This document shows, piece after piece, positions 1-8,460 of a stretch of 38,767 nt of DNA (positions are counted from its first letter, which is position 1; each line of letters begins with the position of its first letter). The stretch comes from UBA1381 sp964399965 (lineage in GTDB: Bacteria; Bacillota; Clostridia; UBA1381). Both the position numbers and the translations under genes were made by a program. The notes under the pieces are model-generated. The model was not told where the DNA came from, searched no databases, and saw nothing but the letters and a program-made list of their open reading frames with translations. Where the stretch lies: positions 1 to 38,767 of the forward strand of contig CAYNRX010000020.1 of the NCBI GenBank assembly GCA_964399965.1, in the 5' to 3' direction.

Positions 1-1
1 C

Positions 2-670
2 ACTGCGGCGGGATATAACCCGAATGATGAAGGCATAGTCGATTTTGCTACGGAGAGTATAAAGGTCGGCGCATACAGCTTTACGAGCAATGAATATTGC
101 CTTAGGATAGCAGGACTTTTGGCAAGTCTGCCTATGACCGAGAGCGCAACTTATCAGGTGCTGGCTGAGGTGGAAGGCATCACCGAGAGCACGACACCGG
201 ATGAGGACATAGACGGCGGCAAGCTGATACTCATAAATGACGGCGAGAAGATAAAGGTCGCACGCGGCGTTAATTCGCTCCATATCCTTTCCGGCGACAA
301 GACCGAGGACATGAAGAAGATAAAGATAATTGACGGCATGGATCTTATTCGTGACGATATACGCACGACATTCGAGGAGAACTATATCGAGATCAACAAC
401 AGCTACGCAAACAAGCTTGTGTTCATAGCGGCGGTAAATCAGTATTTCGATCAGCTTGTGCGGCAGGGCGTGCTCTATGATGAGTATGACAATCTCGCCG
501 AGATAGACGCGGATGCACAGCGCGCATGGCTTGCGGAGCGTTACGATGTTTCCGGCTATTCGGATGATGAGATATTAAAGGCGAGGACGGGCAGCTATGT
601 GTTCGCAAGGGCAAGCATACAGTTCAATGACGCTATCGAGGATCTGCGGTTTTCGATAAGCATGGAGTGA
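2..670 (+). CDS. Phage tail sheath protein, C-terminal part (XkdK-like), cut by window edge
   Basis: The frame is open from base 2 to the TGA at 670, giving 222 residues of a longer protein whose start lies to the left of the window. The visible part has the C-terminal features of contractile tail sheath proteins: a GYNPNDEG stretch, a segment on hyper-exposed beta strands (GGKLILINDG, KVARGVNSL), and a tail ending in FNDAIEDLRFSI. Sheath subunits surround the tail tube and contract to drive it through the cell envelope. The tail tube gene follows after 14 bases, the usual order in PBSX-like clusters. The family call rests on context and recognised motifs; no full-length comparison is possible here. 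Confidence 0.82.
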   Translation, partial: TAAGYNPNDEGIVDFATESIKVGAYSFTSNEYCLRIAGLLASLPMTESATYQVLAEVEGITESTTPDEDIDGGKLILINDGEKIKVARGVNSLHILSGDKTEDMKKIKIIDGMDLIRDDIRTTFEENYIEINNSYANKLVFIAAVNQYFDQLVRQGVLYDEYDNLAEIDADAQRAWLAERYDVSGYSDDEILKARTGSYVFARASIQFNDAIEDLRFSISME

Positions 671-684
671 GGAGGGACAGATAA

Positions 685-1134
685 ATGGCAGACAGGATAA
701 AGCCCGCACCGGGCAAAGTCATAAGCGGAACGCACGGGTATTTCTGGTGGAACGGCGATATTTGCTACGAGGTCACGTCATTTGAAGCATCCGTATCCGT
801 AAACGGCGAGACGATAACATTTGCGGGCGATATGTGGGAGGACAGAAAAATCATGGGGCTTTCCGGCACGTTCACGGTGACGCTCAAGAAGGTATACTCA
901 AGAGCGAAGGAATACGCCGATCAGCTAAATGCGGGACTTGACCCAAGACTGACGCTCATAGGACAGCTTGCCGACCCGGACAATGGCGGTGTTGAAACGG
1001 TATCGCTCATGAACTGCTGGCTCGATGAGGTGCCGCTGATGAATTTTGAGAACGGCAGTATCGTCGAGGAAGAGTATTCGGGCGGATTTACAGGATACCA
1101 ATATTCAAGCATAATTACAGATCCATGTAAATGA
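685..1134 (+). CDS. Phage tail tube protein (XkdM-like)
   Basis: This 149-residue protein starts at ATG 685, behind GGAGGGACAG. It matches the XkdM/DUF2001 tail tube family in size and in features such as the N-terminal GYFWWNGD, the central FTVTLKKVYSR and the end FTGYQYSSII. Subunits polymerise into the inner tube of the contractile tail. It lies between the sheath gene and the tail assembly chaperone gene, which is the standard order. Nothing odd is seen in the sequence. Confidence 0.85.
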   Translation: MADRIKPAPGKVISGTHGYFWWNGDICYEVTSFEASVSVNGETITFAGDMWEDRKIMGLSGTFTVTLKKVYSRAKEYADQLNAGLDPRLTLIGQLADPDNGGVETVSLMNCWLDEVPLMNFENGSIVEEEYSGGFTGYQYSSIITDPCK

Positions 1135-1152
1135 TTCGGAGGATAATGGAAC

Positions 1153-1527
1153 ATGAATAAGACAACTAAATTGACGCTTGCGGAGCTTATAAGACGCAAG
1201 GAGCAGGTACTTGACGAAAAGAGGCGAAACGCTATAAAGGAATTGTATATTCCCTCACTTGACGCATCAATTGTAATAAGTGCGCCATCGGGCAGTATGG
1301 CACGTGACGCTCTCTCGATGCCTGCCGGAGAGGGCGATATATACTTGTGCTATCAGTGCATCAAGGAGCCTAACGTAAAGGCGCCGGAGTTGGCGGAGGA
1401 GTTCGGCTGCGCCCAGCCTATGGATGTGATCGAGAAAATATTCCTTCCCGGCGAGATACCTCAGATCTCGACCGAGTGCATACAGCTTGCCGGATATAAC
1501 AACGGGGTAAAAGAGATAAAAAACTGA
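1153..1527 (+). CDS. Tail assembly chaperone, short form (XkdN-like)
   Basis: This 124-residue protein starts at ATG 1153 behind GGAGGATAATGGAAC. Its length, position and composition (AELAEEFGCAQPMDVIEKIFLPGEI) fit XkdN-type tail assembly chaperones, which hold the tape measure protein before the tube polymerises on it. The gene ends at TGA 1525-1527. The last sense codons are ATA AAA AAC, which form the slippery heptamer A AAA AAC directly before the stop. That is the layout used for a programmed -1 frameshift into the downstream extension. Confidence 0.8.
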   Translation: MNKTTKLTLAELIRRKEQVLDEKRRNAIKELYIPSLDASIVISAPSGSMARDALSMPAGEGDIYLCYQCIKEPNVKAPELAEEFGCAQPMDVIEKIFLPGEIPQISTECIQLAGYNNGVKEIKN

Positions 1528-1700
1528 TAAATACGGACGCAGATATGCAGCTCGTGCATTATTACCTGCAGAGGGGCTTTGATCCTGACAGGATAGCTGG
1601 GCTGTCCGCATCCGAAAAAGCGTTCTTTAGAGCAAGTATGGAGCTTGCGATAGAGGAAGAGGTCAAGAGATATAAGGCCTTGTTTGGCAGGAAGAAATGA
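1524..1700 (+). CDS. Frameshift extension of the tail assembly chaperone (G/GT-like)
   Basis: The -1 frame relative to XkdN is open across the XkdN stop and continues from codon CTG at 1524 to TGA at 1698-1700, adding 58 residues. A slip on A AAA AAC (1518-1524) would join 124 upstream residues to this extension, a product of about 182 residues. The added part is helical and charged (AIEEEVKRYKALFGRKK). In many tailed phages a second chaperone form is made this way just before the tape measure gene, and the tape measure starts 22 bases later. The extension has an internal ATG at 1545 but no good ribosome site, which favours frameshifting over separate initiation. Confidence 0.72.
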   Translation: MINTDADMQLVHYYLQRGFDPDRIAGLSASEKAFFRASMELAIEEEVKRYKALFGRKK

Positions 1701-1721
1701 GATGCGGGGTGATAACGGAGT

Positions 1722-4700
1722 ATGGCACAAAATATCGGAGCAACGCTGAGTCTTAAAGCAGGAAATTTCTTTACAAACATGAAAGCTGCTGTGTCGGCGG
1801 CGAACGATCTAAACGGTGCACTTAATAATTCCTCGAAGGGCATTTCCTCGTTCTCCTCCAAGCTCAGCGGCGTGTCTGCGGCGGCGGGCAAGATGGCTAA
1901 AGGCGTGGGCGCCGCTATGGGCGCCGCAACGGCGGCTGTCACGGCGCTTGTCGGCGGCTCGGTCAGTGCGTTTGCCGATTATGAGCAGCTTGTCGGCGGC
2001 GTTGATACACTGTTCAAGGAATCATCGACAAAGCTGCAGGACTATGCCGCAGAGGCGTATAGGACGGCGGGCATGTCGGCAAACAAGTACATGGAGACCG
2101 TGACAGGATTTTCCGCAAGCCTTATCTCGTCTCTGGGCGGCGATACCGAAAAGGCTGCCGATTACGCTAATACGGCAATGACCGATATATCGGATAACGC
2201 CAACAAGATGGGCACCTCGCTTGATTCTCTGAGCGATACATATAAGAGCCTTGCGAGGGGCAACTTCGCTATGCTCGATAATTTAAAGCTCGGCTACGGC
2301 GGCACGAAGGCAGAGATGGAGAGACTGCTCTCCGATGCCGAAAAGCTCCGTGCCGAGATGGGCAAGCCCGTCAAATATGACATTTCGAGTTTCTCGGACA
2401 TCATTTCTGCAATACACGATATTCAAAACAGTATGGGCATCACTGGCACGACCGCCAAAGAGGCGGCAACGACCATATCCGGTTCGTTCAACGCTATGAA
2501 ATCGGCATGGGAGAATACTGTAACTGCGCTTGCTATAGGCGGCGAACCGCTGAATAAATCCATTGATGAGCTTGTGGCATCCGCAAAGACGTATGTCGGG
2601 AATATCATCCCTGCGGTAAGCAAGGCGCTCGGCGGAGTCGGGCAGCTTGTGTCAGGGCTTGCACCTGTGCTGACAGCGGAGCTGCCGGGGCTTGTCAGCG
2701 CGGTGCTGCCGCCGCTCGTTTCGGCTGCGGGCACGCTTGTAACTGGCGTTGTGTCTCAGATACCGACCATCGTTTCCGCTGTCATAGACACCGTTCCGAC
2801 ACTTATACAGAGCACGATCGGAGCGATAGACCCATCTGCGGCGGAAAGTCTGATAACGGCGTTCAATAACGTAAAAACAGCGATCATCGATGCGTTTTCC
2901 GGGAATGGTTCCGCTCTTATACAGACGCTGACAAGCACTATAATACCAGGTCTGTGCGGTGCGCTGTCAACGGCAATGAACATATTTGCGGGATTGGTCA
3001 GTGTGGCAGATACGCTGTCCCCTATGCTTTTAGGCATCGCGGGAGCGGTGACGGCATACAAGGTATCTGTTGCGGCTGCGAATGCCGTGGAGCAGATACG
3101 AAACGGGCTTATTGCGTTTTCAGCGGTCATGACGGGCACTCAAGCCGCATCCTTTAGCGCATTGACTACCGCAACTATAGCACAGATAGCCGCAACACAG
3201 GCGCTAAATGTTGTAACTAAGGCGTTTGGTGCGGCAATGACGTTTGTCACCTCGCCCATCGGTCTTGTGGTACTTGCTATCGGTGCGGCTATCGCTATAG
3301 GAGTGGCGCTCTACAAGAACTGGGACAAGATAAAGGAATGGGCATCAAAGCTGTGGGACGGCGTTAAAACGGCGTTTGCAGGGATAAAGAATGCCGTCAC
3401 GGACGCATGGAACGGTGTTAAGGAGAAAACCTTAAATGTGTGGAACAGCATTAAGACGGCTGTGTCTGACAAGGTCGGGAGCATTAAGTCTGCCATCGGA
3501 GAAAAGCTTGCACCTATTAAGGACGCATTCGGAACCGTGCTCGGTGCGGCAAAGGATACAGTCATGGAACGTCTCTCCGGTATAAAATCAGCTTATGAGG
3601 AGCATGGCGGAGGGCTGAAAGGCGCAGCGGCGGCTGTAATGGAAGGCATCAAGGGGTATTACACGGCAGGATATGATTTCATAAATAAAATTACAGGAGG
3701 AAAACTCGGACAGGTAGTCGATACGGTCAAGGGAAAGCTCTCGCCTATGGTGAACGCTGTTAAGGATAAGCTGTCCGGCATCAAGGACGCATTCGGCTCG
3801 GCGTTCGGCAATGCGATCGATTTTGTGAAGAAGTCATATAACGAGGGTGCGTTAAAGCCAGTTGTTGATAAAATCGTTAATGTGTTCGGCACTGTGAAGG
3901 ACGCCATAGCCGAAAAGTTTAACGGCATAAAAGAGGCAGTTGGAGAAAAGCTCCAAGCGGTCGGAGAGACTGCCAACGGGATCAAGGACACAATCGCCGA
4001 TAAATTCAGTACCGTAAAAACTGCCGTTGCGGAAAAGTTCAGCGGCATAAAGGACGCGGTCGCAGAAAAGCTCCAAGCTGTTGGAGATGCGGCGAATACA
4101 GTACGAGAAATAATAGCAGAAAAATTCACAGCCGCGAAGGATGCCGTTGTGCAGAAGTTTAATGACATAAAGAGCGGTGTTCAGACTGCGCTTGCGCCGA
4201 TCATCACTATAGCGTCAACGATAGCGAATGGCATAAGGGATGCGTTCATGGCGGTCGTGAATGGTATCAAAACTTATTTTGTAAATACCTTCAACATTAT
4301 CAAAACAACAGTGTTAAATATCGTAGAAGGTATCAAAACCAATTTTCAGACCTTCTTCACGAGTGTAAAGACGGTATTTGAAAATATAAAGAACGCTGTT
4401 GTGGGGATATTCGAGAGCATAAAGACCATCGTTTCCGGTGTGTTTCAGACCATAGTCGGTATATTCACTCTGAACTTCGACACGATAAAGAGCGGAGCGC
4501 AGACAGTTATGTCCGGTATTACGGGCTACTTTGAAAATGCCAAGACGATAATCATAAACATCTGGGACGCAATAAAGTCTGCGGCATCGCTTGCCTTCAA
4601 TAACGTTAAGACGATAGTGACGAATGTCATAAACGGCATTAAGACGAGTGTTCAGAGCATTAAGACCACATTTTCAACTGTGTTCAATTCGATAAAAACC

Positions 4701-5129
4701 ACAGTCTCAAACGTGTTCAACTCGATAAAGACCACGATAAGCAATGTTTGGAACAGCATAAAGAGCATTATCAAAACGCCGCACATCGTTCAGAAAGGCA
4801 CGATAAGCATTGCTGGCATAGACACGCCGATACCGAAGCTCGGTATAGAATGGTACGCCGAGGGCGGTATCATGACAGAGCCGACTGTGTTTGGTACGAA
4901 CGGCGGCAATGCCATGGTCGGCGGCGAGGCAGGCGCAGAGGCAATTCTTCCGCTTGATGTGCTGTGGCGGCAGCTTACGAGGTTTGCCGACAGGATAACA
5001 TCGGAAAGACTGTCACCTGTTCCGGTAACGAATAATGTATATGTGACGGTCAATTCGAACGGTGAAAGCGGCACAGATCTTGCAAACACCATAGCACGCA
5101 GGATAGTTGAGGTTATGGACAATATGTGA
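1722..5129 (+). CDS. Phage tail tape measure protein
   Basis: The protein has 1135 residues starting at ATG 1722. The first 300 residues contain the TP901-type core (FADYEQLVGGVDTLF, GMSANKYMETVTGFSASL) that defines tape measure proteins. Hydrophobic segments at about 310-370 and 400-535 are followed by a long helical rod, with repeated FNGIKEAVGEKLQAV-type units at about 725-800 and 11-residue SIKTTVSNVFN repeats at about 985-1025. The end GGEAGAEAILPLD is also typical. The protein sets tail length and enters the host membrane on infection. At about 0.15 nm per helical residue the rod could measure up to about 170 nm. It follows the chaperone gene, as in other phages. Confidence 0.9.
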   Translation: MAQNIGATLSLKAGNFFTNMKAAVSAANDLNGALNNSSKGISSFSSKLSGVSAAAGKMAKGVGAAMGAATAAVTALVGGSVSAFADYEQLVGGVDTLFKESSTKLQDYAAEAYRTAGMSANKYMETVTGFSASLISSLGGDTEKAADYANTAMTDISDNANKMGTSLDSLSDTYKSLARGNFAMLDNLKLGYGGTKAEMERLLSDAEKLRAEMGKPVKYDISSFSDIISAIHDIQNSMGITGTTAKEAATTISGSFNAMKSAWENTVTALAIGGEPLNKSIDELVASAKTYVGNIIPAVSKALGGVGQLVSGLAPVLTAELPGLVSAVLPPLVSAAGTLVTGVVSQIPTIVSAVIDTVPTLIQSTIGAIDPSAAESLITAFNNVKTAIIDAFSGNGSALIQTLTSTIIPGLCGALSTAMNIFAGLVSVADTLSPMLLGIAGAVTAYKVSVAAANAVEQIRNGLIAFSAVMTGTQAASFSALTTATIAQIAATQALNVVTKAFGAAMTFVTSPIGLVVLAIGAAIAIGVALYKNWDKIKEWASKLWDGVKTAFAGIKNAVTDAWNGVKEKTLNVWNSIKTAVSDKVGSIKSAIGEKLAPIKDAFGTVLGAAKDTVMERLSGIKSAYEEHGGGLKGAAAAVMEGIKGYYTAGYDFINKITGGKLGQVVDTVKGKLSPMVNAVKDKLSGIKDAFGSAFGNAIDFVKKSYNEGALKPVVDKIVNVFGTVKDAIAEKFNGIKEAVGEKLQAVGETANGIKDTIADKFSTVKTAVAEKFSGIKDAVAEKLQAVGDAANTVREIIAEKFTAAKDAVVQKFNDIKSGVQTALAPIITIASTIANGIRDAFMAVVNGIKTYFVNTFNIIKTTVLNIVEGIKTNFQTFFTSVKTVFENIKNAVVGIFESIKTIVSGVFQTIVGIFTLNFDTIKSGAQTVMSGITGYFENAKTIIINIWDAIKSAASLAFNNVKTIVTNVINGIKTSVQSIKTTFSTVFNSIKTTVSNVFNSIKTTISNVWNSIKSIIKTPHIVQKGTISIAGIDTPIPKLGIEWYAEGGIMTEPTVFGTNGGNAMVGGEAGAEAILPLDVLWRQLTRFADRITSERLSPVPVTNNVYVTVNSNGESGTDLANTIARRIVEVMDNM

Positions 5130-5140
5130 GGTGGAGAGAC

Positions 5141-5842
5141 ATGGACGTATTCTTAAGCGTGAATAACCGCGAGGAGGTGCTGCAGCTGCCTGTGGTGCCG
5201 TCCTCGTTTACAATATCAAAACCGCAGACAACGGAGAAGTTCGAAACAGTGAGCGGCGAGGAGATACTGCTGATCGGCAAGCCGAAGCTGAAAAGCATCA
5301 GCATAGAGAGCTTTTTCCCTGTCCGTGAATATCCGTATCTTCACCACATGTATAACTCAAATATATGGGGCTGGGACTACGTTTATATGATTGATAAATG
5401 GATAGAGCAGAAACTGCCCATTCGTCTTATCATCACATATGAAAGCTCGGACACACCGATAAATATGGCGGTCGCGGTCACGAATTTTGAATATACGCTG
5501 AAATCAGACGGCGATCTGTGGTACAAGATAGACTTTGAGCAGATGAACCTGCTCGGATACGATAACCCTATCCCATGGTACGGAGAGAGCGAGGAGGAGA
5601 TAGACATGGAGGAGCTTGACAAATTAAGGGCAGCAGTGGAGCAGCTGACCGCGATAGTGAACGAGCTGGCGAACCCGTTCATATACAACTACATCGATGA
5701 AAATATGCCGTCTTGGGCGCATGAGGCGGTGCAGGCGGCTGTTGATAAGGGAGTGCTTCAAGGAGATGGCGGCGGTCTGGGGCTTAAATATGATGACTTA
5801 AGACATATCACCATACTTTACAGACTGGGGCTGTTTGACTGA
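5141..5842 (+). CDS. XkdP-like baseplate protein with C-terminal SLH-like domain
   Basis: I chose ATG 5141, giving 233 residues, because GAGGTGGAG at 5129-5136 is spaced for it; a GTG at 5126 would lie inside the tape measure stop. Residues 1-150 resemble the N-terminal domain of XkdP, which in PBSX is followed by LysM. Here LysM is absent. Instead, after a short acidic linker, residues from about 176 form a wall-binding-like module beginning NPFIYNYIDENMPSWA and ending LYRLGLFD. Nearly the same module ends the endolysin at 12,532-12,720. The protein probably joins the tube end to the hub and may anchor the baseplate to the wall. Confidence 0.72.
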   Translation: MDVFLSVNNREEVLQLPVVPSSFTISKPQTTEKFETVSGEEILLIGKPKLKSISIESFFPVREYPYLHHMYNSNIWGWDYVYMIDKWIEQKLPIRLIITYESSDTPINMAVAVTNFEYTLKSDGDLWYKIDFEQMNLLGYDNPIPWYGESEEEIDMEELDKLRAAVEQLTAIVNELANPFIYNYIDENMPSWAHEAVQAAVDKGVLQGDGGGLGLKYDDLRHITILYRLGLFD

Positions 5843-7803
5843 TGGGCGTAATAGATAAGGCTGTAAGCTGGGCGATCGATATAGCCAATGACGACAGTTA
5901 CAAATATGTCTGGGGCGGTTGGGGCGCGAGTGACGGCGGCTACGACTGCGGTCATTTCGTCATAACTGCATACAGACAAGCGGGCATCGACACCGGTGCA
6001 TCTTATACCGGAGATATGTACAGCTGCTTTACCGCCAAGGGATTTAAGGACGTCACATCATCTTGCAATCTCTCCACCGGAGCGGGCATGAAAAAGGGCG
6101 ATGTGCTCTTAAACACCGCAAACCATGCCGCCATGGTGCAGATCGATGGCGGAACTACTGTCGAGGCGCGCGGCAGGGATTACGGCATAGTTGCGAATGT
6201 GGCATACCGCAACTACCCTTGGGATTTTGTCCTTCGGTATCCGGAAAGCGCAAGCGAATCATCGCCGGGCGTCAGCCTGTCACCGAAGGCAACGATAACC
6301 GTGCCGGAGGGACTCGGCAAGTATTATACATATATGCGGTGGGACGCTATCACCAATATGGACACCGAACAGGGACGGCTCATAAAGACTGCCGGGAAGA
6401 ACTACGACAGCGAAGGCTACGGCAGAGTCGGAGACAGGTACGCGCTGGCTATGACTTCGACATTCGGAAGTATCGGTGATTACGTTGACGTGTATATGTC
6501 AAACGGCAGAGTGATCCACGGTATAATCGCAGATGAAAAATCGCAGGAGTACACCGCATGGGATCACAATCCGGCTAATAAGTGGGGTCATAATGATGGG
6601 CAGTGCATTGTCGAGTGGGTCACGAATTGGCGAAACCATGACAATCCGCCATCGGATGGTACCGTGCTTAAAGTCGTAAACTACGGCAGCTATTTTGATT
6701 ACCCTGCATACGCGAGCGGCGAAACGGAAGAGTATATGTACTCCGAGAACTCATACAGTGAGGAGAATAAGGAGCCTGTAGTAGTCTGGAACAACAGGAC
6801 TGTCGAAACTATTCACAGCAGACTTGCCAATACAGACACGATCGAGCCGACCGGAGATCTGGAGTTGTATGCCAATGGGAACAGGATAACAAATATCATC
6901 GGCAGTCTAACATGGCGCAACAGTTTGTATGAGTTATCGACCGTCATGACCTTTGAAACACCAAAAAGCGATGCGGAGTATCTTAAAGAACTCATATACG
7001 TTCCGCAGGTCGGTGACATCGTTCAGCAAGTGACGAACGGCGAGATATTCCGTGGCGTCATTAAGGACGTGGACGATGGCGATATGAACGTCAACAAATA
7101 CACCGCTGTCGATCTCGGTTGGTATCTGAACAAAACAAAGCAGACGTATCAATTCAAGAACATATCGGCATCGGACGCTGTGCGAGAGTTGTGCGCAGAC
7201 CTTTCAATACCTATCTCAACTCTGCCGGAACTCAATGCGACCGTTGATGAGATATATTTTGATAAGACTGTATCTGAAATTTTATCCGACATTCTCGATA
7301 AATGTACAGGTGATCACAACTACGATTTTGTGCCGGAGGGCTTGCGGATATATGCCATCGGTGATTTGGTCGCCTATCCGGAGTTTCGTATTGCGGATAA
7401 TATTCCGCAGATGTATTCGGTCGATTTCAGGGGTGAAGTCAGCCACACGCAGTCGATAGAGGATATGCGCAATTCTGTAAAAATTACGTCCGAGCAGGAC
7501 AACGTGTATTCGGAATTGAAGGTCTTACAGGACAGAGAGTCAATAGGCAGGTATGGTTTCTTGCAGGAGGTAGTGAAAATTGACCCGGAGAAAGATAATG
7601 CCGATACGGTCGCGGCGGAGACGTTGGCACAGCTGAATAAGGTCGGTGAAAGCTATTCATTTACAATAATCGAAAAGTACGACAGCTACACAAGAGCCGG
7701 AGAGGTTATCTCTATTGATGGCGTTTCGTATGTGATAGAAGGCACAGACCACAGTTTTAAAGGCGGTCAGCATTACAACAATCTGACGGTAAGGAGGATG
7801 TAG
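5842..7803 (+). CDS. Baseplate hub protein (XkdQ-like) fused to an N-terminal NlpC/P60 peptidase
   Basis: The protein has 653 residues; its ATG overlaps the previous stop (TGATG). Residues 1-135 form an NlpC/P60-type peptidase with catalytic Cys in YDCGHFV and His in NTANHAAM, and an N-terminal KYVWGG motif. Residues about 150-270 look like a double-psi barrel or 3D-type wall domain (GYGRVGDRYALAMTS, GIIADEK). From about 315 the sequence is XkdQ-like (LELYANGNRITNIIGSLTW to the end), the gp27-type hub. The tail tip therefore carries its own wall hydrolase, which would open peptidoglycan during injection. In PBSX, hub and lytic functions are separate proteins. Confidence 0.78.
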   Translation: MGVIDKAVSWAIDIANDDSYKYVWGGWGASDGGYDCGHFVITAYRQAGIDTGASYTGDMYSCFTAKGFKDVTSSCNLSTGAGMKKGDVLLNTANHAAMVQIDGGTTVEARGRDYGIVANVAYRNYPWDFVLRYPESASESSPGVSLSPKATITVPEGLGKYYTYMRWDAITNMDTEQGRLIKTAGKNYDSEGYGRVGDRYALAMTSTFGSIGDYVDVYMSNGRVIHGIIADEKSQEYTAWDHNPANKWGHNDGQCIVEWVTNWRNHDNPPSDGTVLKVVNYGSYFDYPAYASGETEEYMYSENSYSEENKEPVVVWNNRTVETIHSRLANTDTIEPTGDLELYANGNRITNIIGSLTWRNSLYELSTVMTFETPKSDAEYLKELIYVPQVGDIVQQVTNGEIFRGVIKDVDDGDMNVNKYTAVDLGWYLNKTKQTYQFKNISASDAVRELCADLSIPISTLPELNATVDEIYFDKTVSEILSDILDKCTGDHNYDFVPEGLRIYAIGDLVAYPEFRIADNIPQMYSVDFRGEVSHTQSIEDMRNSVKITSEQDNVYSELKVLQDRESIGRYGFLQEVVKIDPEKDNADTVAAETLAQLNKVGESYSFTIIEKYDSYTRAGEVISIDGVSYVIEGTDHSFKGGQHYNNLTVRRM

Positions 7804-7804
7804 C

Positions 7805-8089
7805 ATGGACGGAATAACGGAATTGGCGGCAAGGATAAAGGGCATGGAGACGAGCCAATACTCACCTATGATAGGCACGATAACATCACTGCCGGAGCTG
7901 AAAATACGGCTTGGTGACAGGGTGCAGGTCGATGCCGATAAGGTGACGGCGGTGTTTGATATTTATGAGACGGTGCGTCACGAGACTTATACGGAGTATG
8001 TCAACCTCGGAAAGCAGGTCGTTCTCCTGCCATGTATATCGGAAGGCGGCAGTACAGTGAGATTTATCGCGATCGGGGTGGTGGTATGA
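7805..8089 (+). CDS. XkdR-like baseplate protein (DUF2577)
   Basis: This protein of 94 residues starts at ATG 7805 behind AAGGAGGATG. It has the size and position of XkdR/DUF2577 proteins, between the hub and the gp25-like XkdS, with a beta-rich core (TITSLPELKIRLGDRVQVD, VVLLPCISEGG). Such proteins are small baseplate parts, possibly at the spike or hub base. Its stop overlaps the next start (ATGA), which suggests translational coupling. Confidence 0.7.
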   Translation: MDGITELAARIKGMETSQYSPMIGTITSLPELKIRLGDRVQVDADKVTAVFDIYETVRHETYTEYVNLGKQVVLLPCISEGGSTVRFIAIGVVV

Positions 8090-8460
8090 AGAATACATTT
8101 TTATACGATTTCAAATCGTGTGATTTCGTGATGGAGAACGGTGATGCCGTGACGGTGACAGGTGTGGATGCGCTCAAGGTGTGGATCGAGAAGATACTCC
8201 GCACTCAACTGAACAGATATGAGATATATACCGACACGGGCTACGGTGCCAACATAGAAGATCTCGTTGTCGGCAAAGGTTACAGCACCGCGTTTGTGCA
8301 GTCGGAACTTAAGCGTGAGATCGAGACGGCACTTTTGCGGAATGAGGACATAGAAAGCGTTAAATCCATAGTTCTAAGCAGAGAGAAAGACATACTTACG
8401 GTCGAGATCGCGCTTGAAACTGTATACGGAGAGGAGACATATATTTATGACGGTCAATGA
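8086..8460 (+). CDS. XkdS-like baseplate wedge protein (DUF2634, gp25-like)
   Basis: The start is placed at ATG 8086, overlapping the XkdR stop, to give 124 residues. An upstream in-frame ATG at 8032 would lie inside XkdR without a ribosome site. The sequence has the gp25-like core (VWIEKILRTQLNRYEIYTDT, GYGANIEDLVVG, SVKSIVLSREKD) that is conserved in contractile injection machines, where it links sheath to wedge. It is followed by baseplate J, again the standard order. Confidence 0.78.
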   Translation: MKNTFLYDFKSCDFVMENGDAVTVTGVDALKVWIEKILRTQLNRYEIYTDTGYGANIEDLVVGKGYSTAFVQSELKREIETALLRNEDIESVKSIVLSREKDILTVEIALETVYGEETYIYDGQ

